A stretch of 64,000 nucleotides of DNA from Buddleja alternifolia (taxonomy: Eukaryota; Streptophyta; Magnoliopsida; Lamiales; Scrophulariaceae): positions 38,674,980 to 38,738,979 of the forward strand of contig CM033392.1 of assembly GCA_019426215.1 (NCBI GenBank). Direction: 5' to 3'. Each line of letters starts with the position of its first letter. Position 1 is the first letter of the stretch. The notes beneath the pieces are model-generated. The model was not told where the DNA came from. It ran no database searches and saw nothing but the letters and a program-made list of their open reading frames with translations. Made by a program: the position numbers and the translations under genes. This document shows, piece after piece, positions 43,188-53,550 of this stretch.

Positions 43188-43492
43188 GTTGAAATGTTAC
43201 CATGTTCGAATAAGACGAAATTCGTACGGTCATAGCGAAACGGCATTCTGAACAAAATGCAAGTTTTTCTTGCGCTCTCGGGATTTTAGCCATCTGAGAC
43301 CCTTTAAGGCCTCAAATTTGCATTTTATTACAAAAATACCCTATTTTCGTAAAAAAAACGCAAATTTGAGGCCTTAAACGATCTGAGATGGCTAAAATCC
43401 CGAGATCGCATGACTTTGTCATGCGTTTTGTTTAGAATACTGTTTCTCTATGACCGTATGAATTTCTAGTCATTCCGATACCGCAACATTTC
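43188..43492. repeat. Inner inverted repeat of the LTR insertion
   Basis: CGGTTGAAATGTTxC at 43190 pairs with its complement ending at 43491. Other paired pieces are TACGGTCATAG, CTCGGGATTTTAGCCATCT and AAGGCCTCAAATTTGC. Arms are about 140 bp with a short A/T centre near 43335. Confidence 0.8.
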
Positions 43493-43504
43493 AACCGAGA
43501 AATA

Positions 43505-43625
43505 TTTTCGTAAATACACAAATATACATACACCCATCCACACATACACAAATATATATACATCCATCCACACATAAACAAATATACATACACCCATCCA
43601 CATATACACAAATATACATGCATCT
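43505..43625. repeat. ~31-bp minisatellite, about four units
   Basis: Units ACACAAATATACATACACCC followed by ATCCACACAT repeat about four times with few changes. Frames opened on the minus strand by this repeat are not genes. Confidence 0.85.
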
Positions 43626-43639
43626 ATAACAACGGTTCT

Positions 43640-44025
43640 TAAAAGATCCTGGTTCTATTCAATCACTGAATGATCCTGGTTCTATTCAATACTTGGACGC
43701 TTGAATTCTTCATTCACTACTACAGAAATGACCTATTATAGCGCACCTATTACAGCGGTTTTAAAAAAACCGCTGAATAGAGGGGCCTATTACAGCGGTT
43801 TTATCATTATTAAACGCTTATTCAATCACTGAATGATCCTGGTTCTATTCAATACTTGGACGCTTGAATTCTTCATTCACTACTACAGAAATGACCTATT
43901 ACAGCGGTTTTAAAAAAACCGCTGAACGGAGGGGCCTATTACAGCGGTTTTATCATTATTAGACGCTTATTCAATCACTGAATGATCCTGGTTCTATTCA
44001 ATACTTGGACGCTTGAATTCTTCAT
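43640..44025. repeat. Tandem chimeric units: antisense LTR flank joined to transposon end
   Basis: Units starting CACTACTACAG at 43715, 43878 and 44027 (spacing 163 and 149 bp). Each consists of ~75 bp of transposon end (GACCTATTACAGCGGTTTT, CGCTGAACGGAGGGGCCTA) and ~72 bp that are the exact reverse complement of the flanking LTR at 44348-44425 (GACGCTTATTCAATCACTGA, GGTTCTATTCAATACTTGG). The units are thus inverted copies of the right transposon end plus its flank. Confidence 0.9.
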
Positions 44026-44026
44026 T

Positions 44027-44349
44027 CACTACTACAGAAATGACCTATTACAGCGGTTTTAAAAAAACCGCTGAACGGAGGGGCCTATTACAGCGGTTCA
44101 TGGGTGAACCGCTGTAAAAGGGTTGACTAGTACCCTATTACAGCGGTTCTTCAAAGACCCGCTACAATAGGTCCATTAATTTTTTATTTTTTTTAGGTAA
44201 TGGATCTATAACAGCGGTTCTTAAAAGAACCACTGTAATAGGGTACCAGTCAACCCTTTTATAGAGGTTCACCTATGAACTGCTGTAATAGGCCCCTCCG
44301 TTCAACGGTTTTTTTAAAACCGCTGTAATAGGTCATTTCTGTAGTAGAG
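44027..44349. repeat. ~320-bp foldback core of the insertion
   Basis: Arms 44027-44180 and about 44200-44349 are reverse complements almost throughout: CACTACTACAGAAATGACC pairs with GGTCATTTCTGTAGTAG; GAACGGAGGGGCCTATTACA with its complement; and GGGTTGACTxGTACCCTATT with AATAGGGTACCAGTCAACCC. Transcribed, it would form one long stem, a typical siRNA source. Confidence 0.88.
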
Positions 44350-45591
44350 AATGAAGAATTCAAGCGTCCAAGTATTGAATAGAACCAGGATCATTCAGTG
44401 ATTGAATAAGCGTCTAATAATGATAAACATTCACCTGAATTTATTCCTAAGTCCAGAAGGAGTTTAATGCAAATATTCTTAGATCATTAATTGTCAACGG
44501 GCATTTAATTCAAATTCATTAAATGCTGATTAGAGCATTACATGTGATAAGCACTCTAGGATGTACGGAGAAGTCACCCTATTAGACTGTCAACTATTCA
44601 GAGACTGCAGCACCAACTTTTGTGCAGTAGATTTTCAGGAAAAAGGACAAAAGTGGTTCACTCGCGGAAGTAAGAGACATGCGCCTGTGCATGTGTCAAA
44701 CGGACACTTTTTCCAAGATTGCCTATAAATAGAACTTCAACAACAAGCCAAAACAATCAATCGTATTACAAGCCAAATTATTGTTGCATTGAAGTCTCAA
44801 GTACTCAAACTCTAAGAAAAGCCAGAATATTCAAAGCAAACATTCTCTTTGCTTTTCTCCAATTCCTAAGACAGTCAACCAATATCTCAAATATTCTTTT
44901 CGAAGAAACCTACATTACTATTGAGATATTCCAAGTTGTTTGAATTTTTCCAAAATCAAACAAACCATTAGAAAAATCCTATCCAAGCCTAGCGATCTGT
45001 GTGAAGTTGAAGTTGGATACTTGAAATATTTTTGGGTGAAGAAGCATGGAGATAGTCGTGTCTTGGAGCTGAAATCTGTGTGATCAAGGAGCTGAATTCA
45101 TCAATTCTCCCTAATTTGTAGAAAATTCTGTGTGATTGTTTGAGAATCATTTTAGTGGATTGCCTCCAAGTGCTCGAGGAGAAGAAGGACGTAGTTGGGA
45201 TTACACCACCCGACAAACCATAAAAATATTGTGTTCTTTAATTTACTGTCAATTTCATTACTACCATATCATTGCATAAATCTGTTAAGTAAACACAATC
45301 AAACGCTAAGCAACTAAGATACATCTTGTGACGCTAAAACCTTCAAAGAGAAGACTTTAAAATCATTCCGCTGTGCTAACATTGATTAAAGAACTGAACG
45401 CTTAAACCTAACTGGTTATAGTATTGAAATCTTGAAGTCTAAGTTAACTTTATAAAACAGTCTTCGAGTAAACGCTCAACCAAGCGTCCAACCACAATTT
45501 ATTACAAAACTTTTTTATGTCAAAAAAGACTTCAGGGTCTATTCACCCCCCCCCCCTTCTAAACCCTTTCGTATGCCACTTGGGACCAACA

Positions 45592-45596
45592 AGATG
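45592..45596. repeat. Target site duplication of Sire-E, right copy
   Basis: AGATG immediately after the 3' LTR terminus CCAACA, identical to 30616-30620. Confidence 0.93.
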
Positions 45597-46160
45597 GAAT
45601 CTTTCCAATCTTGGGCATCCTTGGTGCCCTCTTCTTTATTACAGTGGGACGCTTCATGACTTCACCTGCTGGACACTCAGCCTCTTCGTCAGAATCTTCC
45701 CGAATAGTCTGTTGACGCTTAGAAAGAGGCTTTGCCACTCCACCGACCTTGGGCGGATTGAGGAGAATCTTCACAATCCTCGGCCCTAAAAACTTAGCCT
45801 TAGCCAATGGCTGGCCAGCTAAATTCACACAATCTACTCTAAATAGCAGATCACTCAGAACGACGCCGTAGGGCTTGTTCACAGTTTCCAAACAATCCCT
45901 GAAGCGTGCAAAAACATAGGCGCTTCAATTCACCGTGATATCCATCACAATGGCTATCATCATCAGGAATTGTAGAGGAGTCACCTTGTTGAAAGTTCCA
46001 ACTCGGCACTCGATGAACTTCCTGCAAAAATTTGTCAATAATCTGTAAAAGTGAAAGTAATTTTCTGCAAATTTGTCTTTTAAATGAAAGAGAAGCAAAC
46101 TGTGGTTTCTCTCATCAATGCGATTTGGCCATGTGTAAAGTTGATGAATCTTAGCCATTT
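45597..46160 (-). pseudogene. Sire-D extra ORF, upstream half
   Basis: Minus frame from about 46158: NFCRKFIECRVGTFNKVTPL, then LSDLLFRVDCVNLAGQPLAK and ILLNPPKVGGVAKPLSKRQQ, all aligning with 38890-39300 of Sire-E. TGA at 45925-45927 replaces the Trp of the INWSEYVF-type motif of Sire-E. The lysine-containing KVGG of Sire-D shows that the stop at 39181-39183 in Sire-E is a secondary change. The reading continues in frame at 30620 across the Sire-E insertion. Confidence 0.85.
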
Positions 46161-46749
46161 TTAGCTTTAACTGAGGATGTGAGATTTTAAAAATGGGTTA
46201 TGTTATATTTGGTAACTTTCCTGTATAAATTTTCACGTCCGGGGTTAAATTTTGAAAAACGTTAGGCATTTTCAGAGTGTAATGCATGTGCTCATAGTAC
46301 ATTGATATGTGTATAAGCACATACTATCCCTGAACTGTCATTTTAGGAGCGCATGAATAGTAATCAAAATGAATTTTTTATTCTTATCCAACACATTACT
46401 GCAGATTTAAAATAATGCATAAGTTTATAAAGATTTTTACTAAGCTCAAAAATGAAAATTGATTTAACGCTTAATATAAACTGTTAAAGACTTACGTTGA
46501 CGCTGAAGTTAGAAATTTTTAAGTTTGAACGTCCAACTTATCATGTACAAAGAGTGAGCGTTGATGATCTATGTGGCAAACTCTTTTGATCATTGACGCT
46601 TACTTGGCATGTACAAGTATAATTTTAAGGTTTTCCCTAAATTTGATAACTTGTTACAACTTCTCAAAATTATTTAGACATAATTGTAAAGTGGATTCCC
46701 CCTAAAGTATAGGCCTCATAAAGTATGATGCATAATGATTAAGCATTTA
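46161..46749 (-). other. Sire-D spacer between pol and the extra ORF
   Basis: Non-coding, homologous to 37601-38440. On the minus strand purine-tract-like TAGGGGGAATC lies at 46694-46704 and TTAGGGAAAA at 46631-46640. Confidence 0.7.
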
Positions 46750-48051
46750 AATCAATCCTAATTCACTTCTCAAAATGGGAAAACGTTATTCTTTGAGCTC
46801 TTTGGTAAAGATATCCACTAAATATTTTTCTGTACCAATAAAGTGTAAGGAGATATCTTTCTTTTGAACATGGTCACGTAGAAAATGGTATCTATTGTCA
46901 ATATGTTTGGTTCTAGAATGAAGAACTGGGTTTTGAGTCATGGCTAAGGTGCTTTGATTATCACAATGGATAGGTAGGATCAAAGATTACTTCATAATCT
47001 CTAAGTTGTTGCCTCGTCCATAGAATCTGTGCACAACAACTTCCAGCGGCTACATACTTAGCTTCAGCTATAGAAGTAGCTATGGATTGTTATTCCTTAC
47101 TATGCTATGAAACTAACTTATCACCAAAAAATTGACATGTATCACTTGTACTCTTTCTATCAATTTTGCATCCTACAAAATCTGCGTTTGAATAACTAAT
47201 TAGTTCAAAAGGAGAGTTCCTTGGATACCATAAGCCCACATGTTGTGTGCCTTTTAGATATTTAAGGATTCTCTTGACAGCAATTAAGTGTGATTCTTTA
47301 GGATCAGCTTGAAAGCGTGCACACATGCATACCGAAAACATAATATCAGGCCTACTGGCAGTTAGATAAATAAGTGATCCAATGATACCTCTATAATGAG
47401 TGATATCAACTTTCTTCCCACTTTCATCTTTATCTAGCTTAAGCATTTGGCTCATTGGAATTTTCGAGAATGATGCATTTTCCATACCAAATTTCTTAAT
47501 CATATCACATGTATATTTGACTTGGTTTATAAATATACCATTAGGGAGTTACTTAACTTGTAATCTTAAGAAGAAAGTTAATTCACCCAACATGCTTATT
47601 TTAAATTCATCTTGCATCATTTTTTAAAATTCCTCACACAGACGCTTATTAGTAGAACCGAAGATAATATCATCAACATAAATTTAGACTAAGAGAATAT
47701 TTTCATAACTGGTAATTTTAAATAACGTTGTATCAACGCTGCCTTTTGAAAAGTCTTTACCAATAAGAAAAATAGAGAGAGTGTCATACCATGCTCGAGG
47801 TGCTTGTTTCAGGCCATAGAGACCCTTATCTAGCTTGTAGACCATGCTCTTGCCATGGTTGTTGATGAATCAGGGTGGTTGCTCCACATAAACTTCTTTT
47901 TGGAGTTTACCATTCAAGAAGGCACTCTTCATGTCCATTTGATATACCGTTAACTTATTAAATGCTGCATATGCTAGAAACATGGGAATTGTTTCAAGGC
48001 GGGCGACGGGAGCGTATGTCTCATCAAAATCAATACCTTCTTCTTGGCAAT
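46750..48051 (-). pseudogene. pol: Sire-D reverse transcriptase-RNase H (3' part of pol)
   Basis: Reading leftward from 48051: [54 protein letters not shown], then YVDDIIFGSTNKRL with YVDD at 47669-47680, DMIKKFGMENASFS, and RNase H with SYSNADFVGCKIDRKST and HCDNQSTLAMTQNP. Stops occur near 47875, 47690, 47625 and in RNase H. The 5' part of pol and gag should lie to the right of Copia-F, outside the window. It keeps the catalytic site that Sire-E has lost. Confidence 0.9.
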
Positions 48052-49653
48052 TGTTGGGAATTATACGAATAAAACACAGTGGAAAGTAAATTTAATTCCC
48101 AAAGCCCGAGTCATCTCTAATCCTCGTGTTTAATTGTGTATAGAAAAATTACCGTTCTCGCGTATGTTGATTTCTGAACGTGATCCTCTTCTCTAACGCC
48201 GAATTTGCCAACGTCTCTAATTCGTCACGCCAGAATCAAAAATGAAAAACTCCTCCTTTCTTCCTTGTCAAAGATGGCTAGAGAGAGAGAGAGAGGTGGG
48301 AGACGTTTTCTTGGAGAGAAAGTTATGTAAATTGCCTTGTGTTATTTTTCACCTTGTGATATATTTATATCATTATGAAACAATAACACTAGCATGCAAG
48401 AGCCCTATTTGGGCGTCTATTTGGCCGCCCCTTAGTGGGCTCGGAAGCCTTCGGGCTTTCGTCTTGCTTGCTAATTAATTAATCGGATAATTTATTTATC
48501 CAATAAATAAATTGATAATCCAATTAATTCAATTCCTAATTAATTTATAATTCAATTTCTCCAAGAAATTAATTAACTCATTAATTTAATTAATTAATTA
48601 AATTATCCAATAATTAATTAATTAATTAATGCATCCAATGCCGTGAATTTCTCTCTAGTCTTTTTCCCATGTTTTTCCTTTTGCACTTCCTTTAAGCGCG
48701 ACTCTTTAGGTTTGTCTCAAAAGGCAATTGGGAGGAATCCAAAGGGGGTGTGAGTGACACCTAGCCAGTCTTGTGGCTCACATAGTAACCCAATTGAGAA
48801 CGAATGAATAGGATCATTCCAAACCTTTACGCCGTGAATACCGTACATGTATAAACCTTTTATTCTTATATCCCAGTCAAGTAAGAGTCATGGTTTAAAG
48901 TCAAACTCATATACCTTGACCATATGCCTAAGCTCATAATAAGTCGAGGTATTTAAATGCATTAGCCAAAGACTTTCATCCTCACTTATTCATGATCGCA
49001 TAGGATATTTTACTCATTCACTTATGAGAGAATAAATTCCATATTGCAAATCAGTTAACAATGCTACTTGCCCATCAAGTCGCACTTCGAGGTCGATTCC
49101 ACCAACAGGTAATTTGAATCTAACTACTCTAATGACAGACTTGATGTCACAAGTACATCTTCAACTCGATTTCTCAGATCAGAGGTTCACACGTACCTAT
49201 CACTACTTATCAGTTTCATTATTGACTGTCAATGAGTGAATACCCATGTGATGAACTGATGCAAGCCGTGTTCAAACATATTCGTCCAACTGACACGTCT
49301 ATGATATAAGTTCCCACTACCATTTCCATAGTGTACGACTGGCACTTTCTCTGTCGAAACTTACATCATACAAGTCTTTATTCACTATTGATTCCCAATC
49401 AATATTTCTTAAACTTGCGAACCCTTTTAGATGTCAAGGGTCAAACCATTCTAGTGTCTTTCCTCCTATCCCATAGGAGGTAGAAGGTTCGCCTTGTCAT
49501 CAAGGACTTTACGTTGTTTATTCACACCTTATAAATGCCTATAAGAAAACAACAATCAACTGCCTTATATTAATAGAAAAACGATAGTTTAGTTACAATG
49601 TTTATGCTATAAATCTATCCTCTTTATGGCATTCGTGGGCATATACTCTAACA
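48052..49653 (-). repeat. Copia-F 3' LTR (1,602 bp)
   Basis: Plus-strand ends TGTTGGGAATTATACG and ATACTCTAACA. On the minus strand the purine tract CAAGTGGGAGAT (49665-49654) precedes it. A TATA-like TATAAATAT (minus) lies at about 48362-48370, followed downstream by an AGAGAGAGAG-type leader and GC-richer sequence. Confidence 0.93.
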
Positions 49654-49668
49654 ATCTCCCACTTGCAC

Positions 49669-51297
49669 TCAATGCCATTTGCTGTGGTATTTAGTACCCA
49701 TCTTTTCGAGATGTTTTTCCAGCACCACCTGTGCCAATGGCTTGGTTAATGGATCAGCGACATTGTCGGCTGAGGCTATTTTCTGAACAGCTATTTCACC
49801 TCGTGCAACGATCTCTCTTATGATGTGATATCTCCTCTCTATGTGTTTGGATTTATTGTGAGACCTAGGTTCCTTCGCTTGCGCTATAGCTCCGGTGTTG
49901 TCACAATAAAGTGGCAACGAGAGCTTTATGCTTGGAACCACTTGAAGTTCCTCAACGAACTTCCTAATCCAAACAGCTTCTTTAGCTACCTCCGAGGCAG
50001 CTATGTATTCAGCCTCTGTGGTGGAGTCTACGGTTGTGCTTTGCTTGGAACTTTTTCAAGTCACCGCTCCACCATTTAGAGTAAATACAAATCCCGAGGT
50101 GGATTTCCGATCATCAACATCAGACTGGAAATCCGAATCAGTGTACCCGTCCACCTTCAAGTCACCACTTCCATAGGTGAGAACCATATCCTTAGTTCTT
50201 TTCAGATACTTTAGGATATTCTTCACAGCTATCCAATGTTCCTTACCAGGGTTTGCTTGAAATCGACTAACAACGCTCACAACATAAGCAATGTCAGATC
50301 TAGTGCAGCGCATCGCGTACATCAAGATACCCACAGCAGACGCATGGGGTATAATGTTCATTTCTTTTCTATCTTCCTCACTTTGAGGACACATAGATTT
50401 CGAAAGATGTATCTCATGTCTCATTGGTAGGAACCCTTTCTTAGAATCTTCCATCTTATACCTTTTTAGGAGCTTTTCTAAGTAAAGGGCTTGAGAAAGG
50501 CCTATCATTCTTTTGGTTTGATCTTTATAGATCCGAATCCCTGGAATATAGGTCGCTTCTCCCAAGTCTTTCATGGAGAATGTACTCGAAAGCCATTTCT
50601 TGGTTGTGATGAGCATTCCTATGTCATTCCCAATGAGTAATATGTCATCTACATATAACACTAGGAATGTCAACTTGCTCCCACTGACCTTCTTGTAAAC
50701 ACAGGGCTCGTCTTCGTTTTTGATGAAGTCAAATCCTTTGACAACCTCATCAAAACGTAGATTCCAGCTACCAGACGCTTGTTTGAGTCCATAAATGGAT
50801 CTCTCAAGTTTACACACCTTATGAATATGCTCCTCGGATTCAAAACCTTTAGGTTGTTCCATATAGATATCCTCTTCTAGGAATCCATTTAGGAAAGCAG
50901 TTTTGACATCCATTTGCCATATTTCATAATCTAGGTGTGCTAATATTGCAAGTAGAATCCTTATTGATTTGATCATAGCCACTGGCGAGAAGGTTTCTTG
51001 GTAGTCAATTCCTTCCTTTTGACAATACCCTTTCGCCACTAGCCTGGCTTTGTAGGTCTCTACTTTTCCATCAACACCAATCTTTCTCTTGTAGATCCAT
51101 TTACACCCGATTAGTTTTACCCTTTCAGGTTGGTCTACAAGTTTCCAGACTTGGTTTGCATGCATCAAATCGATCTCAGTCTGCATAGCTTCACGCCATC
51201 TAGCAGCATCCACATACACCATCGCTTGATCAAAAGTGGAGGGATCATCTCCATGATCCTCCTCTAACATAGAATGGAGATCCAACTCCCTCTTCAT
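49669..51297 (-). pseudogene. pol: Copia-F reverse transcriptase-RNase H, nearly intact
   Basis: A 413-codon open frame (51297-50056) covers the RT: VWKLVDQPERVKLIGCKW, WQMDVKTAFLNGFLEEDIYM, YGLKQASGSWNLRF, YVDDILLIGND (YVDD near 50643-50655). RNase H begins VDGYTDSDFQSDVDDRKST. One TGA at 50056-50058 replaces the Trp of AVSWKSSKQS. The same frame then continues as TEAEYIAASE and YCDNTGAIAQAKEP to a normal stop at 49669. Apart from that stop the segment is complete, the best-preserved pol in the window. Confidence 0.94.
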
Positions 51298-52767
51298 TAG
51301 ATATCCCTACCTCTCAGGCGGTTGAGATACTCTATTCGATCATCGTGGTTGTGGTTGTGTTACAGAAGGTTCGCTTCTCACTCCCTGTGTAGATGTATCC
51401 AGTGGGGTTTCATTTTGTTCTTCTAGAACAATCTTTCTACCCGCTCCTCCTTCTTGAATGAACTCATCTTCAAGCAAGTGGGCTTGTAAGGCTACAATGA
51501 TCCTTTGATCATTGTGCAGGTAAAAGAGGTATCCCATAGAATCTTCAGGATAAATAATGAAACATCCCTTTAAGGACCTAGCCTCCAACTTGTCCACTTT
51601 AGTCTTTTTGACATAAGTCGGACATCCTAAATCTTTATGTGGTTAAGACTCGGTTTCCTATTTCTCCACATTTCATAGGGAGTCAGAGGAATGGACTTGG
51701 ACGGACATCTATTTAAAATGTGTGCAGCTGTAAGCAACGCGTGACCCCACAACGAAATGGGTAAATCAGTGTAGCTAAGCATGGAGCGAACCATGTCCAA
51801 CAAGGTTCGATTCCTTCGCTCTGCTACTCCATTCAACTGTGGAGTCACTGGAGGTGTGAGTTGCAATACTATACCATTCTCTCTGAGGTATAAGTCAAAC
51901 TCGTCACTCATATATTCTCCTCCTCGATCAAATCGAAGAGTTTTTATACGTTAACTTGTTTCATTTTCCACTAAAGCCTTGAATTCCTTGAACTTATCAA
52001 TGGATTCAGACTTATGCTTCATCAGGTACACTAGACCATATCGAGAACGGTCGTCAGTGAAGGTGATAAAGTAAAGGAAACCTCCTTCGGCCATTTCTCC
52101 GAATGGACCACAAATGTCAGTATGCACTAAACCAAAGATTTGTGAGGCCCTTTCAAAATTCCCTGTGAAGGGCGATCAAGCCATCTTGCCTTTGAGACAA
52201 GATTCACAAGTAGGATAGGGATCCAATCCCAGCGGGCCAATTAGCCTATCTTTTTCCATTTTGCGAATCTTTTGTTTGCCAGCATGGCCTAATCGAAGGT
52301 GCCATATTAATCTTTGGTTTATTTCAAGCCTACTACGTTTCCTTTGTATTGTATTCACAGCACACTTATTCTTGACATTAAGGTAACACAATGCATTTAT
52401 CAAAGAAACAAAGCCTGCTAATTTATTACCATAATAAATCTTGCATTGTTCATTAACAAAACGAAAGTGTAACCTTATTTAACTAAAACGGAAATTGAAC
52501 CAATGTTTAACAATATCCAGAAATAGCATATGTCTAGAATAAAAAATAATGAGGCAAATCTTGTTTTAGTAGCCGCGACGCCTTGCCCGCTGCCTACTTT
52601 GATCTTCTCCTCATTAGGGCTCAGCTCCTTTCTTCTTCCCAGATTCTGATTCACACAATTATACAAAAGGTATTAACTTCTGAATCATAATCGATGAAGA
52701 GGGAATATTATAAAGCAATTAGTTTCAAACTATAAAGTTATTCACCTTTTGATTGTATATTAGGACA
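51298..52767 (-). pseudogene. pol: Copia-F protease-integrase and linker, heavily broken
   Basis: Integrase C-terminal half (51911-51627) has the catalytic Glu in NGVAERRNRT and LLDMVRSMLSYTDLP. The N-terminal half is visible in several frames, including YYFITF-type and HTDICGP-type sequence around 52050-52130. GAG-pre-integrase: RLIWHLRLGHAGKQKIRK, CESCLKGKMA (52403-52176). A protease remnant with VGSGQGVAATKT is at 52620-52560; I could not find its DSG. The linker 51597-51298 (EQNETPLDTSTQ) has in-frame TGA and TAG before the RT. Confidence 0.85.
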
Positions 52768-53550
52768 GTCTCTTCTCTAGTGGCCCAGCTCACCGCAGCA
52801 TAAACATGTGTCCTATTTTCTAGCCCTCTTATTTCTCCTTCGTTATGCCTTGTTGCAAGTCGTACTGGATGCTCCCTCCTCTAAATGGGCATTATTCCTT
52901 TTTCCATTAAATGTTTTAGGAAATGTAATAGCCATCAGATTGTTCCATTTGTCCGTCTTTATTTGTTTCTGAGCAACCTTGAGTTTTTCCAATAGCCCAG
53001 CTAAAGATCCCTCAATGTCATTCATATCAAAATTTATGACGAAATAATAGAACGAATCTGGGAGTGACTGTAGAATAAGATCGACTTGGAGATGCAGGTC
53101 CATGTAGAATTTTAAAGATTTTAGTTTCTCTATCATGGTCATCATTTTGAAAATGTGTTCTCCAACATCTTCTCATTCAGTCATTTTAGTTCGGAATAGA
53201 TCCCTTAAAATAAAGTATCTGGCGGTCCTACCGTGTTCTCCGAACAATTCATCCAGATGAAGGATAATGTTTCTTGCATTATCCATCTTATCATGAGACC
53301 TTTGCAGCTCTATGCACATTGAGCTCAATATGTACACTCTTGCTCTATGGTTGTCACAGCACCAATCCCAACGAGCTAGGCGAACTTCATCACCCTCGTC
53401 TGGTCTAGGAATGGGGGGACGACCAATTTCCAATACATAGTCAATGGATTCACTGCTAACGACCATCCTAAGCATAGTGAGCCATTCTATGTAATTTGGA
53501 CCGGTGAGAATCGTATTTTCCATTAACTTCGACAGTGGTTTGGGAGACAT
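52768..53550 (-). pseudogene. gag: Copia-F gag, broken
   Basis: The start MSPKPLSKLMENTILTGPN (ATG at 53550) is chosen over an upstream in-frame ATG at 53577 by comparison with Copia-A. Capsid-like NARNIILHLDELFGEHGRT, then a frameshift near 53160, then HLQVDLILQSLPDSFYYFV (53145 on). The zinc knuckle near 52810-52768 reads C-x2-C-GELGH-stop-RRDC, where TAG at 52777-52779 stands for the Trp of the HWKR-type sequence. It would otherwise be an intact CCHC. Confidence 0.88.

Larger units (their letters stand above)
43027..44349. mobile_element. Rearranged hairpin transposon with CACTACTACAG ends, inside the Sire-E LTR
   Basis: Left end CACTACTACAGAAATGGCC; right end CATTTCTGTAGTAGAG. The right end is intact as CTGTAGTAGTG in the inverted internal copies. 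Flanks AATGAAGAAT (43017-43026) and AATGAAGAAT (44350-44359) are identical, and the 5' LTR has the site once. Most of the element is built from variants of ACAGCGGTT...AACCGCTGTAATAGG. No transposase. The ends look CACTA-like, but a 10-bp duplication is longer than the 3 bp usual for CACTA and nearer to Mutator-type lengths. Confidence 0.75.
30621..45591 (+). mobile_element. Sire-E: full-length sirevirus-like Copia retrotransposon with extra 3' ORF
   Basis: It has 1.5-kb LTRs (30621-32126 and 42776-45591, the latter enlarged by an insertion), a primer site, gag with CCHC knuckle, protease, integrase, RT, RNase H, a spacer with purine-tract-like repeats, a ~4.1-kb extra ORF region, and a final purine tract. 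AGATG duplications flank it. The LTRs differ at about 5% by eye over the first 250 bp. It is inserted in the extra ORF of a related element, Sire-D. Length is near 15 kb, or 13.6 kb without the LTR insertion. All coding regions are broken. Confidence 0.95.
42776..45591 (+). repeat. Sire-E 3' LTR, interrupted by a 1.3 kb insertion
   Basis: It starts TGTTAGGAAATTTCTTATT and ends TTGGGACCAACA. Removing 43027-44349 leaves about 1,490 bp, matching the 5' LTR. Its TATA box CTATAAATAG is at 44722-44731. AGATG follows at 45592. Confidence 0.93.

Noticed and set aside
43432..43623. Minus-strand frame of 63 codons with a Tyr/Leu/Cys repeat
   Set aside because: Translation of the ~31-bp minisatellite inside a non-coding transposon.
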